Notes: a model not told the origin generated them from the sequence alone. A DNA stretch of 45,810 nt from JAQVEM01 sp964616545 (GCA_964616545.1 CAZTUA010000033.1:1-45810), one strand, 5' to 3'. Shown: positions 34,996 through 43,087, counted from the first letter of the stretch. Numbers and translations: made by a program.

Positions 34996-35158
34996 ATTTT
35001 TTGCAGACCCTGAATTCTGACTTTGAAGCTCCGCAGATGGGACAAACCCAATCCTCGGGCAGTTTTTCAAAATCGTAAGGGGGCTCCAGCCCAAATTCGG
35101 GATTTTCAACTTTAGCGTCAAAAACAAATCCGCAGGTCGTACATTCCCAGTTATCCAT
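34994..35158 (-). CDS. Rubredoxin
   Basis: A 54 aa protein, the standard size of rubredoxin. Fe ligands are CTTCGF (C6, C9) and CPICGA (C39, C42), with the conserved FEKLPEDWVCP between. An AAGGTGA site precedes the ATG at 35158. It carries single electrons in anaerobes, for example to rubrerythrin or superoxide reductase; neither partner is in the window. It has 15 bp more stop-side spacing than a simple overlap and converges with copB. Because it is short it is easily missed by automatic length cut-offs. Compare the exported rubredoxin-domain protein at the start of the window. Confidence 0.95.
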   Translation of the reverse strand: MDNWECTTCGFVFDAKVENPEFGLEPPYDFEKLPEDWVCPICGASKSEFRVCKK

Positions 35159-35427
35159 ATTATCTTCACCTTTTTTAAATCTTTACAAATATTCTTACAA
35201 TCATTACTTGAATTATTCCCTGTTATTCCGGTTATCGTCAGTTCTATTTATAATACCATTATGTTTAAAATTCAAGCCATTGACTTCTCTTATTTATTAC
35301 GCGGCTTAATTTTTTCTATAGTAACACTATTTTTAATTTGCTATAATTCGTAAATAATTAAAAATACCATACCATTTCCCGGCATTTACAGAATTTTATT
35401 AAAATCTTTAACAGGCAGGGTGGATAA
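35159..35427. other. Divergent intergenic region
   Basis: The 269 bp between the rubredoxin gene and the next membrane protein gene contains TATAAT at 35342-35347, which may be the -10 of the latter. I see no small ORF or RNA structure. Confidence 0.3.
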
Positions 35428-35922
35428 ATGGCAAAACCTACAAAATATGCAACTCTAATCTGTACAATTGTAACCATTATTGCGCTTATAGGTATTATTG
35501 TGGGCATATTAATGTCAAGACCTCTTATTATTGTCATATTATTGCTTCCAGCTACAATTTACGAGGTTTACAGAACTGAAGGACCTTCAACAGTATGGGC
35601 GTCATGGGTACTGCTTGTAGTGCTGGTTCTGGAGATAATATTTATAGTGGCCAATATTAACTTTGACCTTGCATCTTTTTTTGAGGCCAGTGAAAAAGTT
35701 GTGGCAGGCTATGCAGTTCCACTAGGTGATATTAAAATGGTGGGGCCGGTAATTATGGCTGTTCTGGCTATTATTCTCTTCGTGAGAACACGGGGCCGTT
35801 ACACTAAATGGCTGGCAGCGGTAATTTTTGTTACATGCTTTGCAATAGTATACTCACTGAATCCGGAACTTTTTAAAGACATGGTTGGCATGGCTGTTGA
35901 CGAGGGTATGCGGAGAATTTAA
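35428..35922 (+). CDS. Uncharacterised membrane protein
   Basis: This 164 aa protein has five hydrophobic stretches (about residues 8-28, 30-45, 58-75, 105-120 and 128-145) and no motif I recognise. The ATG follows GGCAGGGTGG. It is isolated, 0.45 kb upstream of the Moco-riboswitch operon on the same strand. No function is suggested by sequence or context. Confidence 0.7.
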   Translation: MAKPTKYATLICTIVTIIALIGIIVGILMSRPLIIVILLLPATIYEVYRTEGPSTVWASWVLLVVLVLEIIFIVANINFDLASFFEASEKVVAGYAVPLGDIKMVGPVIMAVLAIILFVRTRGRYTKWLAAVIFVTCFAIVYSLNPELFKDMVGMAVDEGMRRI

Positions 35923-36103
35923 AAGATATATTCGTATTATATATTCTGGATAATTAAAGACACCGGCGGTAGATGATACACTTATTAAAATAGAAAAGCC
36001 GGCCGGGTTATATTACAAGCATATAAATTAAATTATAAAAATACTTATAAAAGAGTTTGTTTTCTGCGGAATTTATATTTTGTATTAATAAAAATTAGAA
36101 TAG

Positions 36104-36200
36104 AACTCCGAGCCTGCAGCTCCTAATAGGTGATGCTAAGGATTGCAGGCCGATAGGGTATAGCTGGTAACGGCTATGCCTCCCGGTGCGGAAAGGAGTT
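36104..36200 (+). ncRNA. Moco/Tuco riboswitch
   Basis: I recognise the molybdenum/tungsten cofactor riboswitch by hand. P1: AACTCC (36104-36109) with GGAGTT (36195-36200). P2: GCCTGCA (36112-36118) with TGCAGGC (36144-36150), enclosing CCTAATAGGTGATGCTAAGG. P3: GGTATAGC (36157-36164) with GCTATGCC (36173-36180). The unpaired 3' core TCCCGGTGCGGAAAGGAG closely resembles that of the E. coli moaA leader. Moco RNAs normally control genes for molybdenum cofactor synthesis, molybdate/tungstate uptake or molybdoenzymes. Moco and Tuco variants cannot be told apart with certainty by eye. It precedes the ECF/MobB operon by about 175 bp. Confidence 0.85.
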
Positions 36201-36272
36201 ATTTAAATTCAGGGTAAACTGTATTATTTACAGTTGATTTAAATCTTCTTCCTGCACGGAAGAAGATTTTTT
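36201..36272 (+). terminator. Riboswitch expression platform: antiterminator and terminator
   Basis: AAATCTTCTTCC (36241-36252) pairs perfectly with GGAAGAAGATTT (36258-36269) around TGCAC, followed by a T-run: a strong intrinsic terminator just 40 nt past P1. An alternative fold pairs ATTTAAAT (36201-36208) with ATTTAAAT (36238-36245) over an inner stem AACTGTA/TACAGTT; it takes five bases from the terminator. Ligand-dependent attenuation is therefore likely, with sign not determined here. Confidence 0.75.
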
Positions 36273-36374
36273 ATATGGCGGTAAAAAAAAGACAGTGTAA
36301 AGTCCTGATGCTGTTAAAAAAATAAACTTATAGTCCTAAAAACTATCATTACCGTGATTTGAAAGGATTATTTT

Positions 36375-36968
36375 TTGAAAGAAACGTTAGGCCCGAAAAA
36401 ATTTCTTAAAAAGTTTCTGGTGTTTGAGCTGATAGTAATAGCAATATGCGCGGCGATTGGAGTGGCGGTAAAGCCGGTCATGGTTATTCTTGTACAGATT
36501 ATTACGGGACCTCTTTTTATACCGGGAGGGACAATTGTGGGCGGCTTTTATATGATGTGGCTTGTGGTCAGCGCAGGGCTGGTCGGGAAAAGGGGGGCGG
36601 CAACGCTTACTGCAATCGTTCAGGCATTACTGGTTATTGCAACCGGAGTAGTGGGGACGCATGGAATAATGACACTTGCAACATATATTATTCCTGGAAT
36701 TGCAATAGATATTATGCTTCTTATAACAGGGCAGAAAGCAAGGAATAATTTTTCCTGTTTTTTTGCAGGAATGGCAGCTAATTCAACCGGAGCTTTTTTG
36801 ACCAATTTTGTATTTTTCAGGCTGCCCGCAATCCCCCTGGTTTTAGTGGTTGCCGGAGGGGCTCTTTCAGGCGGCCTGGGCGGAATGATTGCATACGGGC
36901 TTATAAAGGGATTTATGAAAATAAAAATACCGGGATTGAATCTGAATAGCAGTGAAGAAAAACGGTAA
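36375..36968 (+). CDS. ECF transporter S component (YkoE-like), Moco-riboswitch controlled
   Basis: The 197 aa integral membrane protein has about six hydrophobic segments. The stretch MMWLVVSAGLVGKRGAATLT followed by AIVQALL matches the YkoE-type S-component family (hydroxymethylpyrimidine permeases and relatives), the substrate-binding subunit of ECF importers. Start is TTG at 36375, with GAAAGGA seven nt upstream. It is the first gene after a Moco/Tuco riboswitch and is followed by all other ECF subunits, so the substrate is probably connected with molybdenum or tungsten cofactor rather than thiamin. That substrate assignment is inference. Confidence 0.8.
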   Translation: MKETLGPKKFLKKFLVFELIVIAICAAIGVAVKPVMVILVQIITGPLFIPGGTIVGGFYMMWLVVSAGLVGKRGAATLTAIVQALLVIATGVVGTHGIMTLATYIIPGIAIDIMLLITGQKARNNFSCFFAGMAANSTGAFLTNFVFFRLPAIPLVLVVAGGALSGGLGGMIAYGLIKGFMKIKIPGLNLNSSEEKR

Positions 36969-37008
36969 AAATATATATTGAAAATGTGAATTGAAGAAGT
37001 GAGGAGAA

Positions 37009-37533
37009 ATGAAAAAAAGGAATATCGTGATAATAGCGACACTGGCAATACTCTTAATTATTGTTGCAGTATTCGCTTATCTTAATGCGCGTGACATTGG
37101 AGGGAAAAAACAACTGGCAGAAGAAGAAAGCATACTGGTTAAGTTTGACGGCAGTGAAATAGGCAGAGTTGATATGGATTTTATAAAGAATGCCGGTGAG
37201 AAAGAATTTACAGCAGTGGCGGATACAAGCGATTCCGGACCTGAAGAGAACTATTATACCGGTGTTTTAATGAGGGACATTCTTGAAAAAATGGGTATAG
37301 ATATAGACGATTACAGTACATTTTCAGTAAAAGCTGTCGATGGATATACAGTGGCTTTTGATGTTGAAGAAATCAGGGATAAAGACAATATTTATATTGC
37401 TTACATGGAAAATGGAAGATATCTGGGTACAGGGGATTCGGGAGGCAGCGGTCCTTACCAGGCAATAGTGAGAAAGGACCCTTTTAGCAACCGGTGGTGC
37501 AAATTTGTGGTAGAGATAGAGCTGGGCCGGTAA
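37009..37533 (+). CDS. Membrane-anchored molybdopterin-binding-like domain protein
   Basis: The protein is 174 aa. Residues 5-27 are a single membrane anchor (IVIIATLAILLIIVAVFAYL). The outer domain shows YYTGVLMRDILEKMGI, VKAVDGYTVAFDVEEI, DNIYIAYMENGRYLGTGDSGG and RWCKFVVEIEL, the layout of the oxidoreductase molybdopterin-binding (sulfite oxidase) fold. The Mo-coordinating Cys of real sulfite oxidases has no counterpart in the expected position; the only late Cys lies in RWCKF. It sits between the S component and ATPases of the ECF operon, suggesting an extracytoplasmic receptor or chaperone for molybdopterin. GAGGAG precedes the ATG. Confidence 0.7.
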   Translation: MKKRNIVIIATLAILLIIVAVFAYLNARDIGGKKQLAEEESILVKFDGSEIGRVDMDFIKNAGEKEFTAVADTSDSGPEENYYTGVLMRDILEKMGIDIDDYSTFSVKAVDGYTVAFDVEEIRDKDNIYIAYMENGRYLGTGDSGGSGPYQAIVRKDPFSNRWCKFVVEIELGR

Positions 37534-37670
37534 CAATAATGAAACGGCAATCCCGGGAGGTCAGTCCCGAAGCAGCAGTTCCGGAGTGATGATTACCGGA
37601 AAACTATAAGAAGAAAAATATAAAAAATTTATAAGTAAACCATAAAAAAACTATAAGAGAATCATAATAT

Positions 37671-38390
37671 ATGCGTTCAATTGAGATAAATAATTTACAT
37701 TTCAGATACGGAGAAAGTAAAAATAATATACTCAATGGCATAAGCCTTAAAATAAAACCCGGCGAAGTCATATCCATAGCAGGATCAAGCGGATGCGGCA
37801 AGAGTACTCTCTGTTACTGTATCTGCGGTATTATCCCGCATATCTATCACGGGATTATTGAAGGAGAAGTTCTTATCTTTAATAAACCGGTGGATAGAAT
37901 GAATTTTAACATTATCTCGACCAGTGTCGGTATGGTCTTTCAGAATTACGATATGCAGCTTTTTTCACCAACAGTTGAAGACGAGATTGCTTTCGGACCG
38001 GAAAATCTCTGCCTTGAGCGCGAGGAAATAGCAAAAAGAATAGAGATGAGCCTGAAGCTTGTAAATATGGAAAAATACCGTTTTGAACATCCGGAGAATC
38101 TTTCGGGTGGAGAAAAACAGCTGGTTGCAATTGCCTCTGTTCTATCGATGAACCCGGGAGTTCTAATCCTGGATGAAAGCCTCTCGCAGATAGACAGGGA
38201 AGGAAGAAAAAGAATTATGGATATAATCCGGATGTTAAAGGATTCAGGCAAATCGGTAATTATGATTGACCACAGCTTAGAGAATTCAGGTGTGGCGGAT
38301 CATATTTATTTTTTAAAAGAGGGAAAATTAGAGGAATTCCATGAAATAAAGGGTAATGGTGACGAGTCTGGCTTTTATAAAATTACATAA
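37671..38390 (+). CDS. ECF transporter ATPase (first)
   Basis: The ATPase is 239 aa. Walker A GSSGCGKST, Q-loop VFQNYDMQLFSPTVEDEI (the LFSPTVEDEI continuation is typical of ECF/Cbi ATPases), signature LSGGEKQLVAIAS, Walker B VLILDESLSQID and H-switch MIDHSLE. Walker B ends DES rather than DEP. It overlaps the second ATPase by 35 bp, so the two are probably translated together and heterodimerise. Confidence 0.9.
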   Translation: MRSIEINNLHFRYGESKNNILNGISLKIKPGEVISIAGSSGCGKSTLCYCICGIIPHIYHGIIEGEVLIFNKPVDRMNFNIISTSVGMVFQNYDMQLFSPTVEDEIAFGPENLCLEREEIAKRIEMSLKLVNMEKYRFEHPENLSGGEKQLVAIASVLSMNPGVLILDESLSQIDREGRKRIMDIIRMLKDSGKSVIMIDHSLENSGVADHIYFLKEGKLEEFHEIKGNGDESGFYKIT

Positions 38391-39033
38391 TGTGTCTTTT
38401 GGCTACAGAAGGAATAATCCCGTAATCAAAAAAGCAGAATTAGAGATTAACAGCGGTGATTTTATTGCTGTGACGGGGCCCAATGGTAGTGGAAAGACCA
38501 CTCTGGGCAAACTGATTATGGGTATATTAAAACCTGTAATCGGCAGAGTTTGCATCGAGGGACGCGATGCAGCTGTAATGAACCCCGGTGAAATCGGGCG
38601 AAGAATAGGATACCTTTTCCAGAATCCAGAGTTACAGATTTTTGCCCTGACAGTAATGGAGGAGTTGTCCTTCACTTTAAGGATTAAAAATATCGATGAA
38701 GATGTGATAGCAGACAGAGTAGATAAAATCTTAAAACTTCTGCATCTTGAACACCACCGGAACAGCCCGACTTTTTGCCTGAGTTACGGGGAGAAGCAGA
38801 GGCTTGCCATTGCGGGAATCCTGATAAATGACCCCGGGTTTTTAATACTTGATGAGCCGACAACGGGCCTGGACTCACTAAGGGTGGATATACTTATGTC
38901 AATACTCGGGGACCTTCTAAAACGCGGTGTTGGCATGATGGTTATAAGCCATGACGATATTTTTGTAAAAAATTTTCGGGGGAGAATTTTTAGAATGTAC
39001 GGAGGTGAGATTTTTGAGGAAGATAATGGCTAA
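38356..39033 (+). CDS. ECF transporter ATPase (second)
   Basis: The ATPase is 225 aa. Walker A GPNGSGKTTLGK, Q-loop LFQNPELQIFALTVMEELSF, signature LSYGEKQRLAIAGI (S-Y-G-E instead of SGGE), Walker B FLILDEPTTGLD and H-switch VISHDD. Paired with the preceding ATPase it gives the usual EcfA/EcfA' heterodimer. The ATG at 38356 lies inside the first ATPase gene; its own last codons overlap the EcfT gene. Confidence 0.9.
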   Translation: MVTSLAFIKLHNVSFGYRRNNPVIKKAELEINSGDFIAVTGPNGSGKTTLGKLIMGILKPVIGRVCIEGRDAAVMNPGEIGRRIGYLFQNPELQIFALTVMEELSFTLRIKNIDEDVIADRVDKILKLLHLEHHRNSPTFCLSYGEKQRLAIAGILINDPGFLILDEPTTGLDSLRVDILMSILGDLLKRGVGMMVISHDDIFVKNFRGRIFRMYGGEIFEEDNG

Positions 39034-39778
39034 AGCAGATATAAGGGCAAAACTTGCAGTAGTCATGTGTCTTTCCACAACAGGCGTGTTTATCCAGCAT
39101 GTCTTTGTTCTGGCCATAATTCTGTTACTCTCAGTACTGCTTGCATTTTTATCCGGGGCGGACCTGATCAGGGCGCTCAGATCAACTAAAAGACTATGGT
39201 ATCTTTTTTTCATTATTGTAGTTATACAGAGTATATTTTTACGGGGAGGGGATACGCTTCTTGCTATAAGGGGTTTTACGATGCTTACCACTGGCGGAAT
39301 TTTAAAAGGTGCAGAATTTTTCCTGAGGGTATCCATAATTGTTATTTCTGCCGCCATAATAGCCACCTCAAATTACAGGGAGATCATCCAGGGTCTGGTT
39401 CAGCTAAGGATTCCGTACGAAATTGCATTCATGGTCTCGGTAGCAATCAGATTCCTCCCCCTTATCCGGAATGAAATTAGAGACACTATGATCGCAATTC
39501 AGCTAAGGGGCGTTGAAATGGATAAGATTCCCTTAAGAAAAAGAATTCAAATATACTCCTACATTTTTATGCCGGTAATAACCGGAGCCATAAGAAAAGC
39601 ACAGACTCTTTCAATGGCAATGGAAACAAGGGCTTTCAGAGCGTATCCGACAAGAACAAGCTATATGGTACTCAGATTTTCGGCAAAAGACTATATTATA
39701 ATAGCGGCATCTGTGGTTTTTACTGTGTCAGTTTTTATAACTTATTATGTATTTAAATTTCCAGGAAGGATACTATGA
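39014..39778 (+). CDS. ECF transporter transmembrane component EcfT (CbiQ family)
   Basis: The protein is about 254 aa with five or six membrane helices. The two Ala-Arg-Gly-type coupling motifs that contact the ATPases appear as AIQLRGVEMD and AMETRAFRAY. I favour TTG at 39014, eight nt after GGAGG (39001-39005), over GTG 39005 and ATG 39026. It completes the ECF module (S, A, A', T) encoded within 3.4 kb; a dedicated (group I) ECF importer is therefore likely rather than a shared one. Confidence 0.88.
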   Translation: MRKIMAKADIRAKLAVVMCLSTTGVFIQHVFVLAIILLLSVLLAFLSGADLIRALRSTKRLWYLFFIIVVIQSIFLRGGDTLLAIRGFTMLTTGGILKGAEFFLRVSIIVISAAIIATSNYREIIQGLVQLRIPYEIAFMVSVAIRFLPLIRNEIRDTMIAIQLRGVEMDKIPLRKRIQIYSYIFMPVITGAIRKAQTLSMAMETRAFRAYPTRTSYMVLRFSAKDYIIIAASVVFTVSVFITYYVFKFPGRIL

Positions 39779-40539
39779 AATTATTTTCGGTAATTGGATT
39801 ATCAAAATCAGGGAAAACAACTACTATTGAGAATATTGTGGGAGAGCTAAGGAGAAGAGGTCATTCTGTAGGCTCTGTTAAAGAAATACACTATGAGGGT
39901 TTTGCAATAGACAAAGAGGGAACAAATACATTCAGGCATATGAAAGCAGGTTCTGAACCCGTAACCGCGCTGGGGTGTAACGAAACAGATATTCTTTACA
40001 AGAAAAAGCTGGATATCCCTGAAATTTTAAAGTTTTACAAAACGGATTATGTAGTTATGGAGGGAGTCAGGGATTGTAATTGCCCGGTGATTATCTGCGC
40101 GGCTTCACCTGAGGATATTGAAAAAAACAGGGGACAGGAATGCTTTAATAGAACTTTTTTAATTTCGGGTGTGATATCAAATGAAACCAGAGATTACAGG
40201 GGGATTCCTGTTATGAGTTCAACGGGGGATATAAAAAAGATGGTTGACTTCATTGAACAGAAAGTCTACAGAATGCTGCCGGATTTTCCTCCAGAGTGCT
40301 GCAGCGAATGCGGATACAGCTGCAGGGAGCTTGGCGCAAGAATACTTAAAGGCCTCTCAAAATTTGATGATTGCGTTCTGTCAAAAGCAAAGGTAAGCCT
40401 CCATGTTGACGGGAGAAAGATAGGGATGGTTCCTTTTGTGCAGGACATATTAAAGGATAGCATAAGAGCAATAGTTAAAAATCTAAAAGGCTGCAGGGAA
40501 GCCGGAAAGATTGAAATAACAATAGACGAAGATAGATAA
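39775..40539 (+). CDS. mobB: MobB-like molybdopterin-guanine dinucleotide protein with Fe-S-type Cys cluster
   Basis: The protein is 254 aa. Residues 1-165 are a MobB GTPase: P-loop GLSKSGKTTTI (8-18), GSVKEIHYEGF, DYVVMEGVRD. Its role is to assist MobA in adding GMP to molybdopterin. Residues 173-254 hold C176-x2-C179-x3-C183-x16-C200 (SECGYSCRELG region), close to the RnfB-type [4Fe-4S] pattern Cx2Cx4Cx16C, and a terminal domain with MVPFVQDILKDSI and LKG. ATGA overlap with the ecfT stop. Placing mobB in this operon links the importer to Mo/W cofactor maturation. Confidence 0.85.
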   Translation: MKLFSVIGLSKSGKTTTIENIVGELRRRGHSVGSVKEIHYEGFAIDKEGTNTFRHMKAGSEPVTALGCNETDILYKKKLDIPEILKFYKTDYVVMEGVRDCNCPVIICAASPEDIEKNRGQECFNRTFLISGVISNETRDYRGIPVMSSTGDIKKMVDFIEQKVYRMLPDFPPECCSECGYSCRELGARILKGLSKFDDCVLSKAKVSLHVDGRKIGMVPFVQDILKDSIRAIVKNLKGCREAGKIEITIDEDR

Positions 40540-40540
40540 T

Positions 40541-41323
40541 ATGAATGATAAAAGATTCATAACGGGTCTTTTTGGCAGTAACCTTATAAAAGAACACTGT
40601 ATTGAAAAAATAACAATAGAGGAAGAACTATACAGCCGGAAGAACAGATTATATAAGTTAAAATGCATGTACGGAAACGAAAGAGGAACAAGACCTGATT
40701 ATTTTATAATCAAGTTGTACAGGGGAGACAGGCAGAAAAATAGAAAAGAGAAGGAGCACCTGATGCTAAGAGCCCTGGGAGAGAATACACGTAAGTCAGG
40801 AATATATGTTCCCGGAATATTTTATAGCGGAGATAATTTTTTGATAACTGACTTTGTAAGGGGCGGCACCCTGCTTGAATATTTGCTTTCCCGGGAAACA
40901 GGAAATAAAGACATAAGACCCGACAGGACGAATCCGCTGGCGGCTGCCTGTAAAATGATAAATGACTTTTACAGCATTTCAAAAGAAATTACCGGATATC
41001 ACTGCGTATTTGGTGATGTTAATCTCAGAAACTTTATAGCAGGCTCTGCTCTTTACAGAATTGACCTTGAAGATTGGAGAAAAGGCAATCTCTCAGAAGA
41101 TTTTGGAAAGTTAATTGCCTTCATTTTAACTTACGATCCAGCATTTTCTGACTGGAAAATTAAACTCGGAAGGGAAATGATTAAATTTATAAATGATTCT
41201 TTTTATATTAAAAAAGGTGAACTGCATATTGAGATAAATAGAGAGTTTGAATCAATGATAAAAAGACGGAACCTTCCCCCCGATTTTTTTAATGGCGGGA
41301 AAATAGAAAGATTATTTAAATAG
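40541..41323 (+). CDS. Kinase-fold protein of the Moco/ECF operon
   Basis: This 260 aa protein has a bacterial small-molecule/RIO-like kinase layout. IIKLY (K58) and the following Glu-rich helix (E72) could bind ATP; FGDVNLRNFI carries the catalytic Asp159 and Asn164; RIDLED (D175) replaces DFG. All four key residues are present, so it may be active. It starts one base after the mobB stop region and is the last gene of the operon. I do not know a kinase in molybdenum cofactor metabolism, so the substrate (a pterin, an alcohol, a lipid or a protein) is open. Confidence 0.65.
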   Translation: MNDKRFITGLFGSNLIKEHCIEKITIEEELYSRKNRLYKLKCMYGNERGTRPDYFIIKLYRGDRQKNRKEKEHLMLRALGENTRKSGIYVPGIFYSGDNFLITDFVRGGTLLEYLLSRETGNKDIRPDRTNPLAAACKMINDFYSISKEITGYHCVFGDVNLRNFIAGSALYRIDLEDWRKGNLSEDFGKLIAFILTYDPAFSDWKIKLGREMIKFINDSFYIKKGELHIEINREFESMIKRRNLPPDFFNGGKIERLFK

Positions 41324-41342
41324 TCTTAAGTAATTTTAAGAT

Positions 41343-41362
41343 AACCCGGATTAATCCGGGTT
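41343..41362. terminator. Perfect palindrome between convergent genes
   Basis: AACCCGGATTAATCCGGGTT folds as an 8-bp stem with a TTAA loop. No T-tract follows on either strand, yet its place between the end of the Moco operon and a convergent gene suggests a terminator. Confidence 0.4.
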
Positions 41363-41380
41363 AATCCATGGCAATAATTA

Positions 41381-41755
41381 TCAATCGCTATTTTTTTCTT
41401 CTAAATTCATCTGCCACATTGCCTGTGCTTTTCTCCAGTGAAAAGCAAACAGCGGAATTGCAATTATGATTAAAAGTACTCCTCTCAATAGATCCTTGAA
41501 TGCCCTGTCTTTTTCACTCTGAAGAGCTGTATTAAATTCCTCTTCGGCCAGGCGCTCTATTTCATCTCCGGGTAAATCAGGATACCTCTCGGTTGAATAC
41601 ATACTTACTATACTGGCTTTGCTCATATATGTTACGGGTTTTATGTGGTTTACAGTACCGTCATAAACAGAAATTACCCCAATTATAAAAATTATGATTG
41701 CAATGATGCATACGATATACAAATAAATTTCCCTGAAATAGACCCTTCTTGCCAT
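41381..41755 (-). CDS. Two-helix membrane protein, uncharacterised
   Basis: The 124 aa protein has one membrane helix near the N-terminus (YLYIVCIIAIIIFIIGVISV) and one at residues 88-106 (LLRGVLLIIIAIPLFAFHW), enclosing a polar, extracytoplasmic stretch of about 60 residues. No motif recognised. It converges with the kinase gene. Confidence 0.65.
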   Translation of the reverse strand: MARRVYFREIYLYIVCIIAIIIFIIGVISVYDGTVNHIKPVTYMSKASIVSMYSTERYPDLPGDEIERLAEEEFNTALQSEKDRAFKDLLRGVLLIIIAIPLFAFHWRKAQAMWQMNLEEKNSD

Positions 41756-41914
41756 TTTTACCCCCTGGATAAATTTTATTTCCTGTTTACATGATTATAA
41801 ACAGTCAAATATATTATACTTCTAAATTGGCTATTTTATCTAATTTCTTTTATTATCTTGCGACATCGTTTAAAATAAAAATCCATTTTTTAATTACGGA
41901 CCAGGATAAGTTAA

Positions 41915-42490
41915 ATGCTTGAAATAATTTTTATATCGGCAGGTCTGGCCATGGACTGTCTGGCTGTTTCTATTGCCGGGGGTGCTGGCACTGATAGAGA
42001 TGGCTGTTACGCGCCGGTAAGGAAAAAAGTTTTTAATGCGCTGCGAGTGGGGTTTTTCTTTGGGACATTTCAGGCATTGATGCCTTTAATCGGCTGGTAT
42101 ATCGGTTCTGGTTTTAAAAATTTAATAGAGAAAGTGGACCACTGGGTAGCATTCGGGCTTCTCTGTGCTATTGGCATTAAAATGATTTACGAAGCGGTAA
42201 AGAGCAGGGGAGAAAAAAGAAAAATTAACCTTGTTGCCCTGCCGCCTCTTCTGATACTTTCTATTGCTACAAGCATAGATGCTCTGGCAGTGGGTATTAG
42301 TTTTTCATTACTGGATATTCCGCTGTATTTATCAATAGCAATAATCGGGGTATTTACATTTTTGTTTTCGGTTTCAGGTTATCTTATTGGAGATAAGGTT
42401 GGTAGAATTTTAAAAAATAATGTTGAGATAGCCGGGGGAGTTATACTGATAGGCATAGGGATAAAAATATTGATAGAACATCTCTTTTAA
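41915..42490 (+). CDS. mntP: Manganese efflux pump MntP
   Basis: The protein is 191 aa with six membrane helices in two repeats. The two conserved Asp-containing motifs GLAMDCLAVSIAGG (first repeat) and SIATSIDALAVGISFS (second repeat) are those of MntP, which exports Mn(II). I looked for the yybP-ykoY Mn riboswitch that often precedes it and do not see one in the 159 bp upstream. It stands alone on the plus strand. Confidence 0.9.
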   Translation: MLEIIFISAGLAMDCLAVSIAGGAGTDRDGCYAPVRKKVFNALRVGFFFGTFQALMPLIGWYIGSGFKNLIEKVDHWVAFGLLCAIGIKMIYEAVKSRGEKRKINLVALPPLLILSIATSIDALAVGISFSLLDIPLYLSIAIIGVFTFLFSVSGYLIGDKVGRILKNNVEIAGGVILIGIGIKILIEHLF

Positions 42491-42661
42491 AGATTATTTT
42501 TGAATAAATTAAATGATTATGGAATAATAATGTACAATAAAAATATTCTTATAATTAAGATATAGAAAGTTATATAATTAATCCCGGCAGTCAAAGTGTG
42601 GTCCCTGTAACACTTTAATAAATTTAGATAAATTATTATAAATTTAAAAAGGAGGGGCAAA

Positions 42662-43087
42662 GTGATTGAATTAACCGGCGAGGAGCTCAGGGATGGAAAT
42701 GAGCAGCTGGGCGGTATCAGGATATGGTTCTGGATTGCAGCTGTATTAACAGCAATAGGGGTAATATTTAATACCATTTATATTTTTTCTCTCCCGTCCC
42801 TCTACAAAATGTACTGGCAGCTGGGAATAAATATGGAGCAGGTAGTGCCAATTAGAACACTTACCATGTTTTTTATACTCAGCATTATAACAGGCCTTAT
42901 ATTTGTTACTCTATTAATTATTGCCCTTGTGGGAATAAAAAGAAGAAAACCGTACACTGTGCCGCTTGGCAGAGCAATACTGGTCCTTACAATGTTAAGT
43001 GTTCCGGTAGGTACAATAATCGGGGCGATTCTGTGGGGAAGACTGAGACATCCTGCAGCTAAAAAATACCTCAACTACGGAGTATAA
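42662..43087 (+). CDS. Uncharacterised membrane protein
   Basis: This 141 aa protein has three hydrophobic segments (about 17-37, 68-90 and 105-126). The ATG or GTG start follows AAAAAGGAGGGGC, a strong site. No family recognised; it is unrelated in position to a known operon and converges with the third ABC exporter. Confidence 0.65.
   Translation: MIELTGEELRDGNEQLGGIRIWFWIAAVLTAIGVIFNTIYIFSLPSLYKMYWQLGINMEQVVPIRTLTMFFILSIITGLIFVTLLIIALVGIKRRKPYTVPLGRAILVLTMLSVPVGTIIGAILWGRLRHPAAKKYLNYGV

Noticed and set aside
34933..35169. 78-codon minus-strand frame overlapping the rubredoxin gene
   Set aside because: It has no recognisable motifs and covers the real rubredoxin in another frame.
37539..37589. 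16-codon ORF after the molybdopterin-domain gene
   Set aside because: No ribosome-binding site and no recognisable product.
41760..41914. yybP-ykoY manganese riboswitch upstream of mntP
   Set aside because: I looked for its conserved core and paired stems and could not find them.
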